Positions 40,344 to 49,738 of a stretch of DNA of 64,000 bases are shown here, piece after piece; position 1 is the first letter of the stretch; each line of letters opens with the position of its first letter. Under the pieces are notes generated by a model that was not told where the DNA came from, did no database searches, and worked only from the letters and a program-made list of their open reading frames with translations. The DNA lies in the NCBI RefSeq assembly GCF_008011665.1, contig NZ_VOWJ01000014.1, positions 58,594 through 122,593 on the forward strand, written 5' to 3'. Source of the stretch: Campylobacter volucris. GTDB lineage: Bacteria; Campylobacterota; Campylobacteria; Campylobacterales; Campylobacteraceae. Made by a program: the position numbers and the translations under genes.

Positions 40344-43300
40344 ATGCAAGAAATTAAAAAATATCAACACGATATTAAAGAAATTTGCAAAAGTAAAAAA
40401 TACAACGAGCATACTTTTAGAACTTCTTTTGAAATTTTATTTAATGCTTTAAAACCAAAAGATATAAAAATAATCCACGAGCCAAAAAGCGAAAAAGGAC
40501 AAGGCTCTATAAGACCTGATTTTAAGGTTTATAAACTTGTAGATAAAGAAAAAGAATTAAGTTATAATCATCTAATAGGCTTTATAGAGTGTAAAAATTT
40601 AGATATTGATTTAAGCGATGGTTTAAAGAGTAATCAAATCAATAAATATTTGCAAATTTCTCCAAATATAATTTTTACAAATTACAAGCGTTTTGTGCTT
40701 TTTTCTTTTGAAAAAATTATCATTGATGTAAATTTATTAGACGATGATTTAAATTTAATAGAAAAAAATGTAGATGTATTTAAAAATCTTGTAAAAACCT
40801 TTTTTGATGATAATAGCACTACTATAAAAACTAAACAAGAACTAGTAAAAGTTTTAAGCTCGCAAAGTTTTTATCTTAGTAGCGCTTTAAAAATTTCTTT
40901 TAATAAAAGTGATGTAAATTCTTCCTTTAGAAGATTTTTTCAAAAAACAAAAGACACCTTTGAAAATATAGAGAAGATAAATTTAAAAGATGAAGAATTT
41001 TGCGATATCTTAGCTCAAGCTATAGTGTATGGAATTTTTGTTTCTTATATAGAAAATGATGGTTATGATTTAGAAAAAATTCCTGTAGAAAATTTTATAT
41101 CATTTTTACCTAGCACTTTTAGGACATTAAGTGAGTTTGTTTATTTTGCTATACCTTCTTTTTCTTTGCCGCAAGATATTAAATATACCTTAGAAAATAT
41201 CAAAAAAACCCTATCTTTGATAGATAAAATTTCTCTTTGTGAAATTTTAAATCAAGACTTAGAAAGTATAAGTATATATTTATATGAAGACTTTTTAAAA
41301 GCTTATGATGATTTAAGAGCGACACAAAAACGCAAAGAAGGCGGTGTTTTTTATACCCCAAAAAGTGTTGTAGATATGATAGTTTCATCATTAGATGAGC
41401 TTTTAAAAACTAAATTTGACAAAAACAAAGGCTTTAATGATGAAAGTGTGAAAGTGCTTGATTTTGCTACAGGTACAGGGAGTTTTTTAGCTAGTGTTTT
41501 TGAAAAGATTATTTCTAAAGAAAGTGAAGTTTTTAAAAACGAAACCATTAAAAATAAATTTTTAAAAGACATTTATGGTTTTGAGCTTTCTTTTGTGCCT
41601 TATATAGTAGCTAGATTAAAATTAGGACAAATTTTAAGAAAAAATGGTTTTAAGGATTTTAGCGAAGCTGATTTTCAAATTTTTCTTAACAATACTTTAG
41701 ACTTAGAAAAAATTGCAAATTTTGATATGTTTATGCCTTTGGAAAATTTAGATACAGAATGGAAAAAAGCAAGAGATGTAAAACATAGCCAAAATTTACT
41801 AGTTATCTTGGGAAATCCTCCTTATAATGCAAAAAGTAAAAACAAAGGTAAAGAGATACTAGAGCTTTTGCAAACTTACAAACAAGGTTTAAACGAAACA
41901 AAAATCAACTTAGATGATGATTATATAAAATTTATGCGTTTTGCGCAGTGGAAATTACTAGAGCAAAAACAAGCCAATATCTTTGAAAACAATACAGGCT
42001 TAATGGGGTTTATCACTAATAATTCTTTTTTAAATGGCAAAACTCATAGAAAAATGAGAGAAAGTTTATACAAGAGCTTTGATGAAATTTATATACTAAA
42101 TTTACACGGAAGCGATAAAGATGCTAAGAATGATGAAAATGTTTTCGATATCAAAATAGGCGTTTGTATAAGTTTGTTTGTAAAAAATAAGAGTGAATCA
42201 AGCGATGGTGCTAAGGTTTATTACTATTCTACGAGTGAAAATAATATCTTTTCAAGAAAAGAAAAATTTGCTCTTTTAGATGATATAAAGCAAAATGGTT
42301 TAAATGCCATAAAATGGCAAGAGTTAGCATTAAATGGGTCTTATTATTACTTTGTATCAAAAAATTTTGAAAATGAAGAATATGAAGATTTTTGGGCACT
42401 AGCAAGCGATAAGGCTTTAGGGGATAAAAAGGCTATATTTTTAAATTATGGTAGTGGAATTCAAACAGATAGAGATAATTTAGTTATAGATATAAATAAA
42501 GAAAAATTACAAGATAAAATGCAAATAGCTTTTAGTGGTAACTATGATGATGGCTTTAAAGAAGTGTATGCGATAAAAAATTCTAGTTCTTACGCTTTTG
42601 AATATAAACTAAAAAATATGAGTTATGATAATTCTTGTATTTATAGATGCAATTATCGACCATTTGATAAAAGATTTATATATTATAAATTAGGCTTTAC
42701 AAGTCGCCCTGCTTATGAAACAATGCAACATTTTTTAGATAAAGAAAATTTAGGACTTTGCTTTTCTAAGGTGTTAAATAGTGATTATTTTGCACATGCT
42801 TTTATTTTAAATGATATAGCAGAAAGGGGTATTATAAGTTCTAAAACAAGTGAAAATGCCTATATAGCTCCACTTTATCTTTATGAAAATGATGAAAAAA
42901 TTCCAAATTTCACAAATGAATTTTTAGAATATAAAAAAAATCACAACATCTTAAAAGACAAAACTCCTGAAGAAATTTTGTATTTTATCTATGCAAATTT
43001 ATATAGTCTAAAATATAGAGAAAAATATTTAGAGTATTTAAAAACAGGCTTTGCTAGGGTAAATTTTGAAGTAGATGAAAAGACTTTTGCTAAATTTGTT
43101 AAATTTGGAAAAGAGCTTGTGAATTTGCATTTGTTTAAAGAAAATTTAGATGATGATATTGATTTTATATTTTTAAAAGACGATAAAAAAAGCAATTTTG
43201 TCTTAAAAAATTTAAGAGAAAAAGATCGTTTTATAGATAACAAAATCATATTAAATGAAGATTTGGCTATAAAAAATATAAATGATGAAATTTGGAGCTA

Positions 43301-43448
43301 TACTATAGGTGGATATCAAGTCATAAAACAATGGTTAAAATACAGAAAAGACTATCAATGTTCTAAAGAAGAATTAGAGTATTTGTTAAAAATATGTAAG
43401 ATTATAAAACAAACTATAAAAATTCAAAAGGCCTTAGATGATTATTAA
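40344..43448 (+). CDS. Type IIG restriction-modification enzyme (nuclease-methyltransferase fusion)
   Basis: A 1034-residue protein combining cutting and methylating activities. N-terminal PD-(D/E)xK nuclease: D59 in RPDF with E82 and K84 in IECK. Middle N6-adenine methyltransferase: motif I VLDFATGTGSF near 371-381 and motif IV GNPPY near 490. The last 400 residues should hold target recognition. All key motifs are intact and no long homopolymer is present, so it looks active. It lies between dapE and thiS and overlaps thiS by 11 bases. Recognition sequence unknown; in C. jejuni a related enzyme is nearby but elsewhere (Cj1051c). Confidence 0.9.
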   Translation: MQEIKKYQHDIKEICKSKKYNEHTFRTSFEILFNALKPKDIKIIHEPKSEKGQGSIRPDFKVYKLVDKEKELSYNHLIGFIECKNLDIDLSDGLKSNQINKYLQISPNIIFTNYKRFVLFSFEKIIIDVNLLDDDLNLIEKNVDVFKNLVKTFFDDNSTTIKTKQELVKVLSSQSFYLSSALKISFNKSDVNSSFRRFFQKTKDTFENIEKINLKDEEFCDILAQAIVYGIFVSYIENDGYDLEKIPVENFISFLPSTFRTLSEFVYFAIPSFSLPQDIKYTLENIKKTLSLIDKISLCEILNQDLESISIYLYEDFLKAYDDLRATQKRKEGGVFYTPKSVVDMIVSSLDELLKTKFDKNKGFNDESVKVLDFATGTGSFLASVFEKIISKESEVFKNETIKNKFLKDIYGFELSFVPYIVARLKLGQILRKNGFKDFSEADFQIFLNNTLDLEKIANFDMFMPLENLDTEWKKARDVKHSQNLLVILGNPPYNAKSKNKGKEILELLQTYKQGLNETKINLDDDYIKFMRFAQWKLLEQKQANIFENNTGLMGFITNNSFLNGKTHRKMRESLYKSFDEIYILNLHGSDKDAKNDENVFDIKIGVCISLFVKNKSESSDGAKVYYYSTSENNIFSRKEKFALLDDIKQNGLNAIKWQELALNGSYYYFVSKNFENEEYEDFWALASDKALGDKKAIFLNYGSGIQTDRDNLVIDINKEKLQDKMQIAFSGNYDDGFKEVYAIKNSSSYAFEYKLKNMSYDNSCIYRCNYRPFDKRFIYYKLGFTSRPAYETMQHFLDKENLGLCFSKVLNSDYFAHAFILNDIAERGIISSKTSENAYIAPLYLYENDEKIPNFTNEFLEYKKNHNILKDKTPEEILYFIYANLYSLKYREKYLEYLKTGFARVNFEVDEKTFAKFVKFGKELVNLHLFKENLDDDIDFIFLKDDKKSNFVLKNLREKDRFIDNKIILNEDLAIKNINDEIWSYTIGGYQVIKQWLKYRKDYQCSKEELEYLLKICKIIKQTIKIQKALDDY

Positions 43449-43629
43449 CGGAGAAAAGTTTGAATTTAAAGAGTTGAAATTTATGGATTTTTTAAATGAA
43501 AAAGGCTACAAGGTGGAATTTATAGCTTTAGAGTTAAATGGAGAAATTATCCCAAGGGATAAATTTGAAAATTTAGTTTTAAAAGAAAATGATAAAGTAG
43601 AGATTGTAACTTTTGTGGGTGGTGGTTGA
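43438..43629 (+). CDS. thiS: Thiamine biosynthesis sulfur carrier ThiS
   Basis: A 63-residue ubiquitin-like beta-grasp protein ending in VGGG. The C-terminal Gly-Gly is adenylated by ThiF and converted to a thiocarboxylate that gives sulfur to the thiazole. The ATG lies inside the end of the restriction-modification gene. Its TGA shares bases with the thiF ATG. Confidence 0.95.
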   Translation: MIINGEKFEFKELKFMDFLNEKGYKVEFIALELNGEIIPRDKFENLVLKENDKVEIVTFVGGG

Positions 43630-44435
43630 TGGATATAAAATTTAATGGTAAAAAAATAAATACAAATTTTGATAATACTTTGGATTTTTTTCAAAGTGTA
43701 AGTAAAAATGAAAACGATGTGTGGATAGTCAATGGTTTTGCTACTAAAGAAAAGCTAAATTTAAATGACAATGATGAGCTTTTTTGTATAGAAAAAAATA
43801 CAATGCCTCCTTATGAAGCGTTAGATGCTATGATGAGGGCAAGGCATACTCCAAAATTACACGATAGTTTGAAAAAAGCTAGTGTGGCAATTTGTGGTCT
43901 TGGTGGTCTTGGATCTCATATAGCTATAATGCTAGCTCGTAGTGGTGTAGGAAGACTTCATTTGATAGATTTTGATGTAGTAGAGCCTAGTAATCTTAAT
44001 CGTCAAGCTTATATGGTAGATGATTTGGGTAAATTTAAAAGCCAAGCTTTGAAAGAGCAAATTTCTAAAATAAATCCTTTTATAAAAGTTTTTTCTCAAA
44101 ATTTAAAAATAGAAAAAGAAAATATCAAAGATTTGTTTATAGATGATGATATAGTTTGTGAGGCTTTTGATAGTGCTAAATATAAAGCTATTTTGGCTCA
44201 AAATTTTCATAAATTTTATCCACAAAAAATTTTAATATGTGGTTCTGGTTTAGCAGGATATGGAAATAGTAATGAAATACAAACTAGAAAAATAGCAAAT
44301 AATTTTTATGTTTGTGGTGATTTAAAAAATGAAGCAAAAGTAGGAAATGGACTTATGGCACCGCGTGTAAATATATGTGCGGCTCATCAAGCAAATTTAG
44401 TTTTAGAGCTTTTAGCGAGTAAAAATAATGGATAA
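43629..44435 (+). CDS. thiF: ThiS adenylyltransferase ThiF with N-terminal ThiS-like domain
   Basis: A 268-residue E1-like enzyme. Residues 1-60 form a ThiS-like beta-grasp segment (IKFNGKKINTNF, WIVNGFATKEKLNLNDND) without a Gly-Gly end. The rest is the E1 adenylation fold with nucleotide motif GLGGLGSH near 88-95 and DFDVVEPSNLNRQAY. The zinc cysteine pairs of classic MoeB/ThiF are absent. I chose the ATG over the adjacent TTG. It overlaps thiG by 8 bases. Confidence 0.92.
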   Translation: MDIKFNGKKINTNFDNTLDFFQSVSKNENDVWIVNGFATKEKLNLNDNDELFCIEKNTMPPYEALDAMMRARHTPKLHDSLKKASVAICGLGGLGSHIAIMLARSGVGRLHLIDFDVVEPSNLNRQAYMVDDLGKFKSQALKEQISKINPFIKVFSQNLKIEKENIKDLFIDDDIVCEAFDSAKYKAILAQNFHKFYPQKILICGSGLAGYGNSNEIQTRKIANNFYVCGDLKNEAKVGNGLMAPRVNICAAHQANLVLELLASKNNG

Positions 44436-45183
44436 ATTAAAAATAGGAAAATATGAATTTAATTCGCGTTTTATTTTAGGTTCGGGAAAATTTTCTTTAG
44501 AACTTATAAGTTCAGCTGTAAATGAAGCAAAAGTAGAGCTTATTACTCTTGCTTTAAGAAGAGCTATGTCAAAAAGTGAAAATATACTTGATTTTATACC
44601 AAAAAATGTCAAGCTTTTACCAAATACTTCAGGTGCTAGAAATGCTAATGAGGCTCTTCGTATAGCAAAGCTTTCAAGAGAGCTTGGGTGCGGTGACATG
44701 ATAAAGCTTGAAATTATTAATGATAGTAAATATTTATTGCCTGATAATTATGAAAGTATCAAAGCTGTAGAACTTTTAGTAAAGGAAAATTTTAATCCTT
44801 TGGTTTATATGTATCCTGATTTATATGCAGCAAGAGCATTGGAACAAGTTGGTGCTGCTGCTATAATGCCACTTGGTGCTCCTATAGGAAGTAATAAGGG
44901 TTTATTAACTAAAGAATTTATACAAATTTTATTAAATGAAATTTCGCTACCTATAATAGTAGATGCTGGCATAGGAACTCCATCTCAAGCTTGTGAGGCT
45001 ATGCAAATGGGAGTAAGTGCTATTATGGCAAATACTGCTATAGCTGAAGCTAATGATATAGCTAAGATGGCAAAGGCATTTTCTTTAGCCATAAAGGCTG
45101 GAAGGAATGCATATTTAGCTGGTATTGCTAGTATAAGTGATGCAAAAGCAAGCTCGCCTTTGACGGGATTTTTAAGAGATTGA
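44428..45183 (+). CDS. thiG: Thiazole synthase ThiG
   Basis: TIM-barrel enzyme that forms the thiazole phosphate ring from 1-deoxy-D-xylulose 5-phosphate, dehydroglycine and ThiS thiocarboxylate. The segments SRFILGSGKF, PNTSGARNANEA and VDAGIGTPSQACEAMQMG are characteristic. At 251 residues it is complete. The stop overlaps the TTG start of thiH (TTGA). Confidence 0.97.
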   Translation: MDKLKIGKYEFNSRFILGSGKFSLELISSAVNEAKVELITLALRRAMSKSENILDFIPKNVKLLPNTSGARNANEALRIAKLSRELGCGDMIKLEIINDSKYLLPDNYESIKAVELLVKENFNPLVYMYPDLYAARALEQVGAAAIMPLGAPIGSNKGLLTKEFIQILLNEISLPIIVDAGIGTPSQACEAMQMGVSAIMANTAIAEANDIAKMAKAFSLAIKAGRNAYLAGIASISDAKASSPLTGFLRD

Positions 45184-46319
45184 AGTTGAGACAATTTACA
45201 CATTTAAAAGATATACAAAGTGAAATTTTACAAACTCTTTTAGGTGAAATTAGCATTTATGAACAAAGTCGATTTGGTGCTAAAGAAGTTAAAAAAGCTT
45301 TAGATAATGAGTATTGCACTTTAGATGATTTTAAAGCTTTACTTTCAAGTGCTGCAGAAAATTTTATAGAGGAAATAGCACAAAAAGCTCAAAAGCTCAC
45401 ACAAAAACATTTTGGAAATTCTATTAATCTTTTTACACCTTTGTATCTTTCAAATTATTGTAATAGTAAATGTACTTATTGTGGGTTTCAAAAAGGCAAT
45501 AAAATCAAAAGAGCAAAACTAAATGAAGATGAAATTCACAAAGAAATGCAAGAGATTAGAAAAAGTGGTTTAGAAGAAATTTTGCTTTTAACAGGTGAAG
45601 GTAGGGAGTATGCTAGTGTAGAGTATATAGCTAAAGCTTGCAGTATAGCAAAAGAGTATTTTCAAGTGGTTGGGGTTGAAATTTATCCTATGAATGAGCA
45701 AGAATATGTTTTATTACATGAGAATGCTTGTGAGTATGTAAGTATTTACCAAGAAACTTATAATCTAAAAAAATATTCTAAAATTCACTTAGAAGGTGAA
45801 AAAAGTATTTTTGAGTATAGATTTAATGCTCAAGAAAGAGCATTAAAAGCTGGTATGAGAGGAGTTGCTTTTGGATCTTTGCTTGGTATAGATGATTTTA
45901 GAAAAGATGCTTATGCTACTGCCTTGCATGCTTATTTTTTACAGAAAAAATATCCACACGCTGAAATTTCTTTATCGGTTCCAAGGCTTCGTCCTATAAT
46001 AAATAATAAAAAAATTAATCCCAATGATGTAAATGACAAAAGACTCTTGCAGGTAATGTGTGCGTATAGGATATTTTTACCTTTTGCAAGTATTACTATT
46101 TCAACGCGAGAAAAAGCTAGTTTTAGAAATGCGGTAGTTAAAATAGTTGCTAATAAAATGAGCGCTGGAGTTAGCGTAGGGGTTGGCGGGCATAAAGGCG
46201 AGAAAAAAGGTGATGATCAATTTGAAATCTCTGATTTAAGAAGTGTAAAAGAAATTTTAAAAATGCTTAAAGAGCAAAATTTGCAAGCCATAATGAGTAA
46301 TAATATTTATGTCGGGTAA
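45180..46319 (+). CDS. thiH: 2-iminoacetate synthase ThiH
   Basis: Radical SAM enzyme that cleaves tyrosine to dehydroglycine and p-cresol for the thiazole ring. The cluster motif CNSKCTYC is at C94, C98 and C101. The C-terminal part (VGVGGHKGEKKGDDQFEISDLRS is shared by ThiH proteins, cited by pattern) is intact. ThiH rather than oxygen-dependent ThiO suits a microaerophile. TTG start overlapping the thiG stop. 379 residues. Confidence 0.96.
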   Translation: MKLRQFTHLKDIQSEILQTLLGEISIYEQSRFGAKEVKKALDNEYCTLDDFKALLSSAAENFIEEIAQKAQKLTQKHFGNSINLFTPLYLSNYCNSKCTYCGFQKGNKIKRAKLNEDEIHKEMQEIRKSGLEEILLLTGEGREYASVEYIAKACSIAKEYFQVVGVEIYPMNEQEYVLLHENACEYVSIYQETYNLKKYSKIHLEGEKSIFEYRFNAQERALKAGMRGVAFGSLLGIDDFRKDAYATALHAYFLQKKYPHAEISLSVPRLRPIINNKKINPNDVNDKRLLQVMCAYRIFLPFASITISTREKASFRNAVVKIVANKMSAGVSVGVGGHKGEKKGDDQFEISDLRSVKEILKMLKEQNLQAIMSNNIYVG

Positions 46320-46914
46320 AAAAATCATTGCAATTAGTGATAGCCAAAATACACAAGGTGATTTTTTAAATTTTATTGAAAAATTAAGTAAAAGCTCTAT
46401 TGATGCGTTGGTTCTTAGGGAAAAACATTTAAATCCGAGAGAATATTGTGAGCTTGCTAAAGAGGTTCTTAGAATTTTTAATAAAAATAAAAAAATTTGT
46501 TTTTTGCATTTTTACTATGATGTGTGTTTGTATTTAAATCATCAATATTTTCACTCTCCTTTGCAAATTCTTAAAAACGAAAAAAATATTTGTAAGAAAA
46601 TTAAGCATATTGGAGTTTCTATACACTCTAAGGAAGAACTAGAGCAAAGTTATCAATATAATGTTAATTATGCTTTTTATGGCCATATTTTTCCTAGCTC
46701 GTGTAAGCAAGATTTGACCCCAAAAGGTATTTTAAATTTAAAAGAAATTTTAATTCAATCTAAAATTCCAATTTATGCTATAGGTGGAATTAATATACAA
46801 ACTATAGATTTTTTAAAAGATTTAAATTTAGCTGGAGTTTGTATGAGAGAAGCTTTATGTAAAAGTATAAATTTAAATAGATATTTAAAAAAATGCAGAA
46901 AAATATTACATTAA
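46309..46914 (+). CDS. TenI/ThiE-like protein (thiamine phosphate synthase family)
   Basis: A 201-residue TIM barrel of the ThiE/TenI family ending the thi operon. REK is present in LVLREKHLNP and AIGGINIQTI forms the phosphate loop. The usual IND segment of true thiamine-phosphate synthase is replaced by FLHFYYDVCL, and the pyrophosphate-binding TxTK is not clear (GHIFPSSCKQDLTPKG). TenI-type thiazole tautomerase activity is therefore more likely than ThiE. Campylobacter jejuni has a separate thiE elsewhere (from memory). Confidence 0.85.
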   Translation: MSGKKIIAISDSQNTQGDFLNFIEKLSKSSIDALVLREKHLNPREYCELAKEVLRIFNKNKKICFLHFYYDVCLYLNHQYFHSPLQILKNEKNICKKIKHIGVSIHSKEELEQSYQYNVNYAFYGHIFPSSCKQDLTPKGILNLKEILIQSKIPIYAIGGINIQTIDFLKDLNLAGVCMREALCKSINLNRYLKKCRKILH

Positions 46915-46943
46915 TTTTTTAGTCCAAAAAGGACTAAAAAATT
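46913..46943. terminator. Bidirectional terminator between the thi operon and the DASS transporter gene
   Basis: A perfect 13-base-pair inverted repeat (46913-46925 and 46931-46943) around an AAAAA loop, with A and T runs at both stem bases, serves both convergent genes. The arms overlap the stop codons of each. Confidence 0.85.
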
Positions 46944-48303
46944 AAAGCCAAAAGAAATAAGCAATAATAGCTATGCTAATTGAGCAAAATATATTAAGTA
47001 TAATTCCAACTTTAACCATTTCTTGTTGTTTTATATGTCCTGTCCCAAAAACTATAGCATTTGGTGGTGTTGCAACTGGTAACATAAATGCACAAGAAGC
47101 TCCTATAGCTATGATTAAGGCAAGCCCTAAAGCCGGTACTCCTAAAGTTTCTGCAATAGAAATAAACAATGGTATTAAAAGAGCAGCTGAAGCAGTATTG
47201 GAAGTAAATTCAGTTAAAAATACTATAAAAAATGCTACGACTAATCCTATGATAAACAAATGTCCATCTTCTATAAATGAAATAATTGTATCAGCCATGA
47301 CTTTGCTAGCACCTGAATCTTTTAAAATAACACTTAAGGTAATTCCACCACCAAAAAGTAGCAAAACTCCCCAATCGGTATTTTTTTGGATACTTTTCCA
47401 ATCAATTACTTTAAAAACACATACTAAAACAGCAGCAAGCAAGGCAATAACAGCATCAAGATTAGCTATTTTGTGACCAAAAGTTGCTTCTATATAAGGA
47501 GAAATTTTTCCGCTAAAAATCCAAGCTAATGCCACGACTAAGAATATAACCAAAGTAGTAATTCTTGGTTTAGTAAATTCTACATAATCAGTATGAAGAT
47601 CAATTTTAGCATTGAATTTAGGCTTAAATACACAATATAAAATGAAAATCATAGTTGGTAAAAAAACCAAAACCATAGGAATTCCATATTGTAGCCATTG
47701 TGCAAAAGTAATGTTAAGTTGAGTAGCAGCGATAGCATTTGGCGGTGTTCCAATTATAGTTCCTATACCACCGATACTTGCACTAAATGCGATACCTAAA
47801 AGAACAAAAACATAAGTATTTCTGTCTTTTTCTGGATCTAAAGTAGCTAGCATCCCGATAGCTAAAGGTAGCATCATAGCTGCTGTTGCGGTATTGCTCA
47901 TCCACATAGATAAAAAAGCAGTGGTGATGAAAATATATAAACTTGATAGCCCTAAGTGTCCTTTTGCTAAAGAAAGGATCTTATGCGCGATCATTTTGTC
48001 TAATTTTTGATGATGCATTGCAGCAGCTAATGCAAATCCGCCAAAAAATAAGAATATATTTGAATCTGCAAATCCACTTAAAGCTTTTGGTGTAGGTAAT
48101 AAACCCAAGATAATGGCTAAGATAGGGATTAAAATAGCCGTAATTGTAACATGTAAAGCTTCGCTAAGCCAAAGTATAGCGATAAATACAAGTAAAGATA
48201 AGCCTTGATTTACTTTTGTTTCTCCAAAAGGTGAAAAATAAAGCAAAGCTATGAAAAGCACTAAATCTGCTATAACAATTAGTGTCTTTGTATTTAGTTT
48301 CAT
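46942..48303 (-). CDS. DASS-family (SLC13) anion symporter
   Basis: A 453-residue inner-membrane protein with about 11-13 helices. Two repeat signatures of divalent-anion:sodium symporters are seen: SNTATAAMMLPL near 140 and SNTASAALLIPL near 370, which form substrate/sodium sites. Substrates of the family are C4-dicarboxylates, citrate or sulfate; which one applies here cannot be decided. AGGAG precedes the ATG. Confidence 0.9.
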   Translation of the reverse strand: MKLNTKTLIVIADLVLFIALLYFSPFGETKVNQGLSLLVFIAILWLSEALHVTITAILIPILAIILGLLPTPKALSGFADSNIFLFFGGFALAAAMHHQKLDKMIAHKILSLAKGHLGLSSLYIFITTAFLSMWMSNTATAAMMLPLAIGMLATLDPEKDRNTYVFVLLGIAFSASIGGIGTIIGTPPNAIAATQLNITFAQWLQYGIPMVLVFLPTMIFILYCVFKPKFNAKIDLHTDYVEFTKPRITTLVIFLVVALAWIFSGKISPYIEATFGHKIANLDAVIALLAAVLVCVFKVIDWKSIQKNTDWGVLLLFGGGITLSVILKDSGASKVMADTIISFIEDGHLFIIGLVVAFFIVFLTEFTSNTASAALLIPLFISIAETLGVPALGLALIIAIGASCAFMLPVATPPNAIVFGTGHIKQQEMVKVGIILNIFCSISIAIIAYFFWL

Positions 48304-48343
48304 TCTAAAAAGCTCCTTTTAAAAAAATGTAGTTTTGTAACAT

Positions 48344-48349
48344 ATTATA
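48344..48349 (-). promoter_or_regulatory. Putative -10 element for the DASS transporter gene
   Basis: TATAAT on the minus strand, 40 bases upstream of the ATG, within the 188-base divergent gap with mapA. Confidence 0.45.
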
Positions 48350-48436
48350 AATGAATTTTGTTTTAAAATTTGATATTTTTGTAGGTTTAAAATGTTAATG
48401 TGTAAAAAAGTAGTCTAATAAGCATGTTATTTTTGG

Positions 48437-48442
48437 TATAAT
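48437..48442 (+). promoter_or_regulatory. Extended -10 promoter of mapA
   Basis: TATAAT in the context TTTTTGGTATAATTC, a very good match to the Campylobacter sigma70 extended -10 form, 49 bases before the mapA ATG. The rest of the 188-base gap is AT-rich with no other clear element beyond the reverse promoter. Confidence 0.65.
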
Positions 48443-48491
48443 TCTTGCTAAATACATCAAATATCAAAGAAGTTAATTTTAAGGAAAAAAA

Positions 48492-49139
48492 ATGGTAAAA
48501 AATATATTTTTTCTAGCATTTGTTTTGTTTTTTAGTGCTTGTGCTGTTAAGCCTAAAATTCAAAATATAGCAAGGATTAATGAGACAATTAAAATTCAAG
48601 CTCAATGTTATAATCCTTCAGATCCTAAAGCTTATGAGGCTAAAATTCAAGGTTTGACCTATATTAGTGATGTGGGGCTTAAATATTGTGTTAATAAAAG
48701 AACTATAGATAAAAGTGTTGCTTTGAAAAAAGTTTATATACATAGAGTTTATGATTTGGATGAGAATTTGAAATTTTCAACTTCAAATAAAAATCGTTAT
48801 TATATAGATGAAAATTTTAATTATTATTTTTATGTTTTCTTAAAAGAAGAATTAAAAAGTAGAGGTATTATGGTGGTTAATAGCACCCAAGATTCGCCTT
48901 ATATTTTAAAAGTTGATTTGGGTTTTACTGATTTTTATTCAAAATTTGATTCTCACTCGCTTTTTTCTGTTATAGCTAGCCAATTAGAAATTAAAAATAT
49001 CAATACTAATAAAAAAATTAATATAAAAACAAAACAGGAAGTGAAAGGTTTTAGTAAAATCAATGATTTGCCTTTTTACACTCAACTTCTTATAAGGCAA
49101 GTAGCAAATAAAGCTGCTGATATAATTAGTGCTTTGTGA
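48492..49139 (+). CDS. mapA: MapA-like outer-membrane lipoprotein
   Basis: A 215-residue lipoprotein with lipobox FSAC (acylated Cys17). The core segment IQGLTYISDVGLKYCVNKRTID with VALKKVYIHRVYDL matches MapA (Cj1029c), an antigenic protein long used to tell Campylobacter species apart. Function poorly known; reported to affect colonisation and surface properties. Its stop overlaps the GTG start of the ComF-like gene (GTGA). Confidence 0.88.
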   Translation: MVKNIFFLAFVLFFSACAVKPKIQNIARINETIKIQAQCYNPSDPKAYEAKIQGLTYISDVGLKYCVNKRTIDKSVALKKVYIHRVYDLDENLKFSTSNKNRYYIDENFNYYFYVFLKEELKSRGIMVVNSTQDSPYILKVDLGFTDFYSKFDSHSLFSVIASQLEIKNINTNKKINIKTKQEVKGFSKINDLPFYTQLLIRQVANKAADIISAL

Positions 49140-49717
49140 GATGTTATAATTGTTATAAATTTTCCCTAACAAGTTTTTGTGCTCATTGTAAAGAAGAATT
49201 GCAAGATTATTCTTTGGGTGTAAGAAAACTTGAAGGGGGACTGAAGGTTTATTATTTTTATCATTATGATGATATAAAGCATTTATTATACGCTAAGCAT
49301 CATTTTTATGGATATTTTATTTTTCATGCACTAGCAAGACTAAGCTTTGCTAAATTTAGAAATTTTTTTAATCCACCATGTTTTATCAATGTCATTGCCT
49401 TAGATGATGAAACTTATGGTAATTATTCTCATACTGCTATTTTAGCAAAATATTTAAAAACAAATTTTATTAAGCCGATGTTTTATACTTTGCAAGCAAA
49501 GTCACAAGTAAAATATAGTGGCAAAAGTTTGCATTTTAGAAAAACAAATAAAAGATTATATGAGCTTAAAAAAATTCCAAAATATCCTGTTATTTTAATT
49601 GATGATGTGGTTACTACGGGATTAAGTTTGCTTGAAGCAAAAGAAATTTTAGAAAAAAATAATATAGAGATACTTTTTGCTTTAGTTTTGGCTAATGCAA
49701 AATTTGATACACTATAA
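49136..49717 (+). CDS. ComF-like phosphoribosyltransferase-domain protein
   Basis: A 193-residue protein. An N-terminal zinc-type cysteine cluster (CYNC, CAHC) precedes a phosphoribosyltransferase fold with PRPP loop VILIDDVVTTG near 157-167. ComF is needed for natural transformation in several bacteria, and the C. jejuni homologue (Cj1028c) has been linked to it; no substrate is known. GTG start. It lies 21 bases before gyrA. Confidence 0.85.
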   Translation: MRCYNCYKFSLTSFCAHCKEELQDYSLGVRKLEGGLKVYYFYHYDDIKHLLYAKHHFYGYFIFHALARLSFAKFRNFFNPPCFINVIALDDETYGNYSHTAILAKYLKTNFIKPMFYTLQAKSQVKYSGKSLHFRKTNKRLYELKKIPKYPVILIDDVVTTGLSLLEAKEILEKNNIEILFALVLANAKFDTL

Positions 49718-49738
49718 GCTTTAGTTTTAAGGAATTTT

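Noticed and set aside
46973..47476. Plus-strand 167-residue frame opposite the DASS transporter
   Set aside because: It is the antisense shadow of a well-supported gene and has no independent signals.
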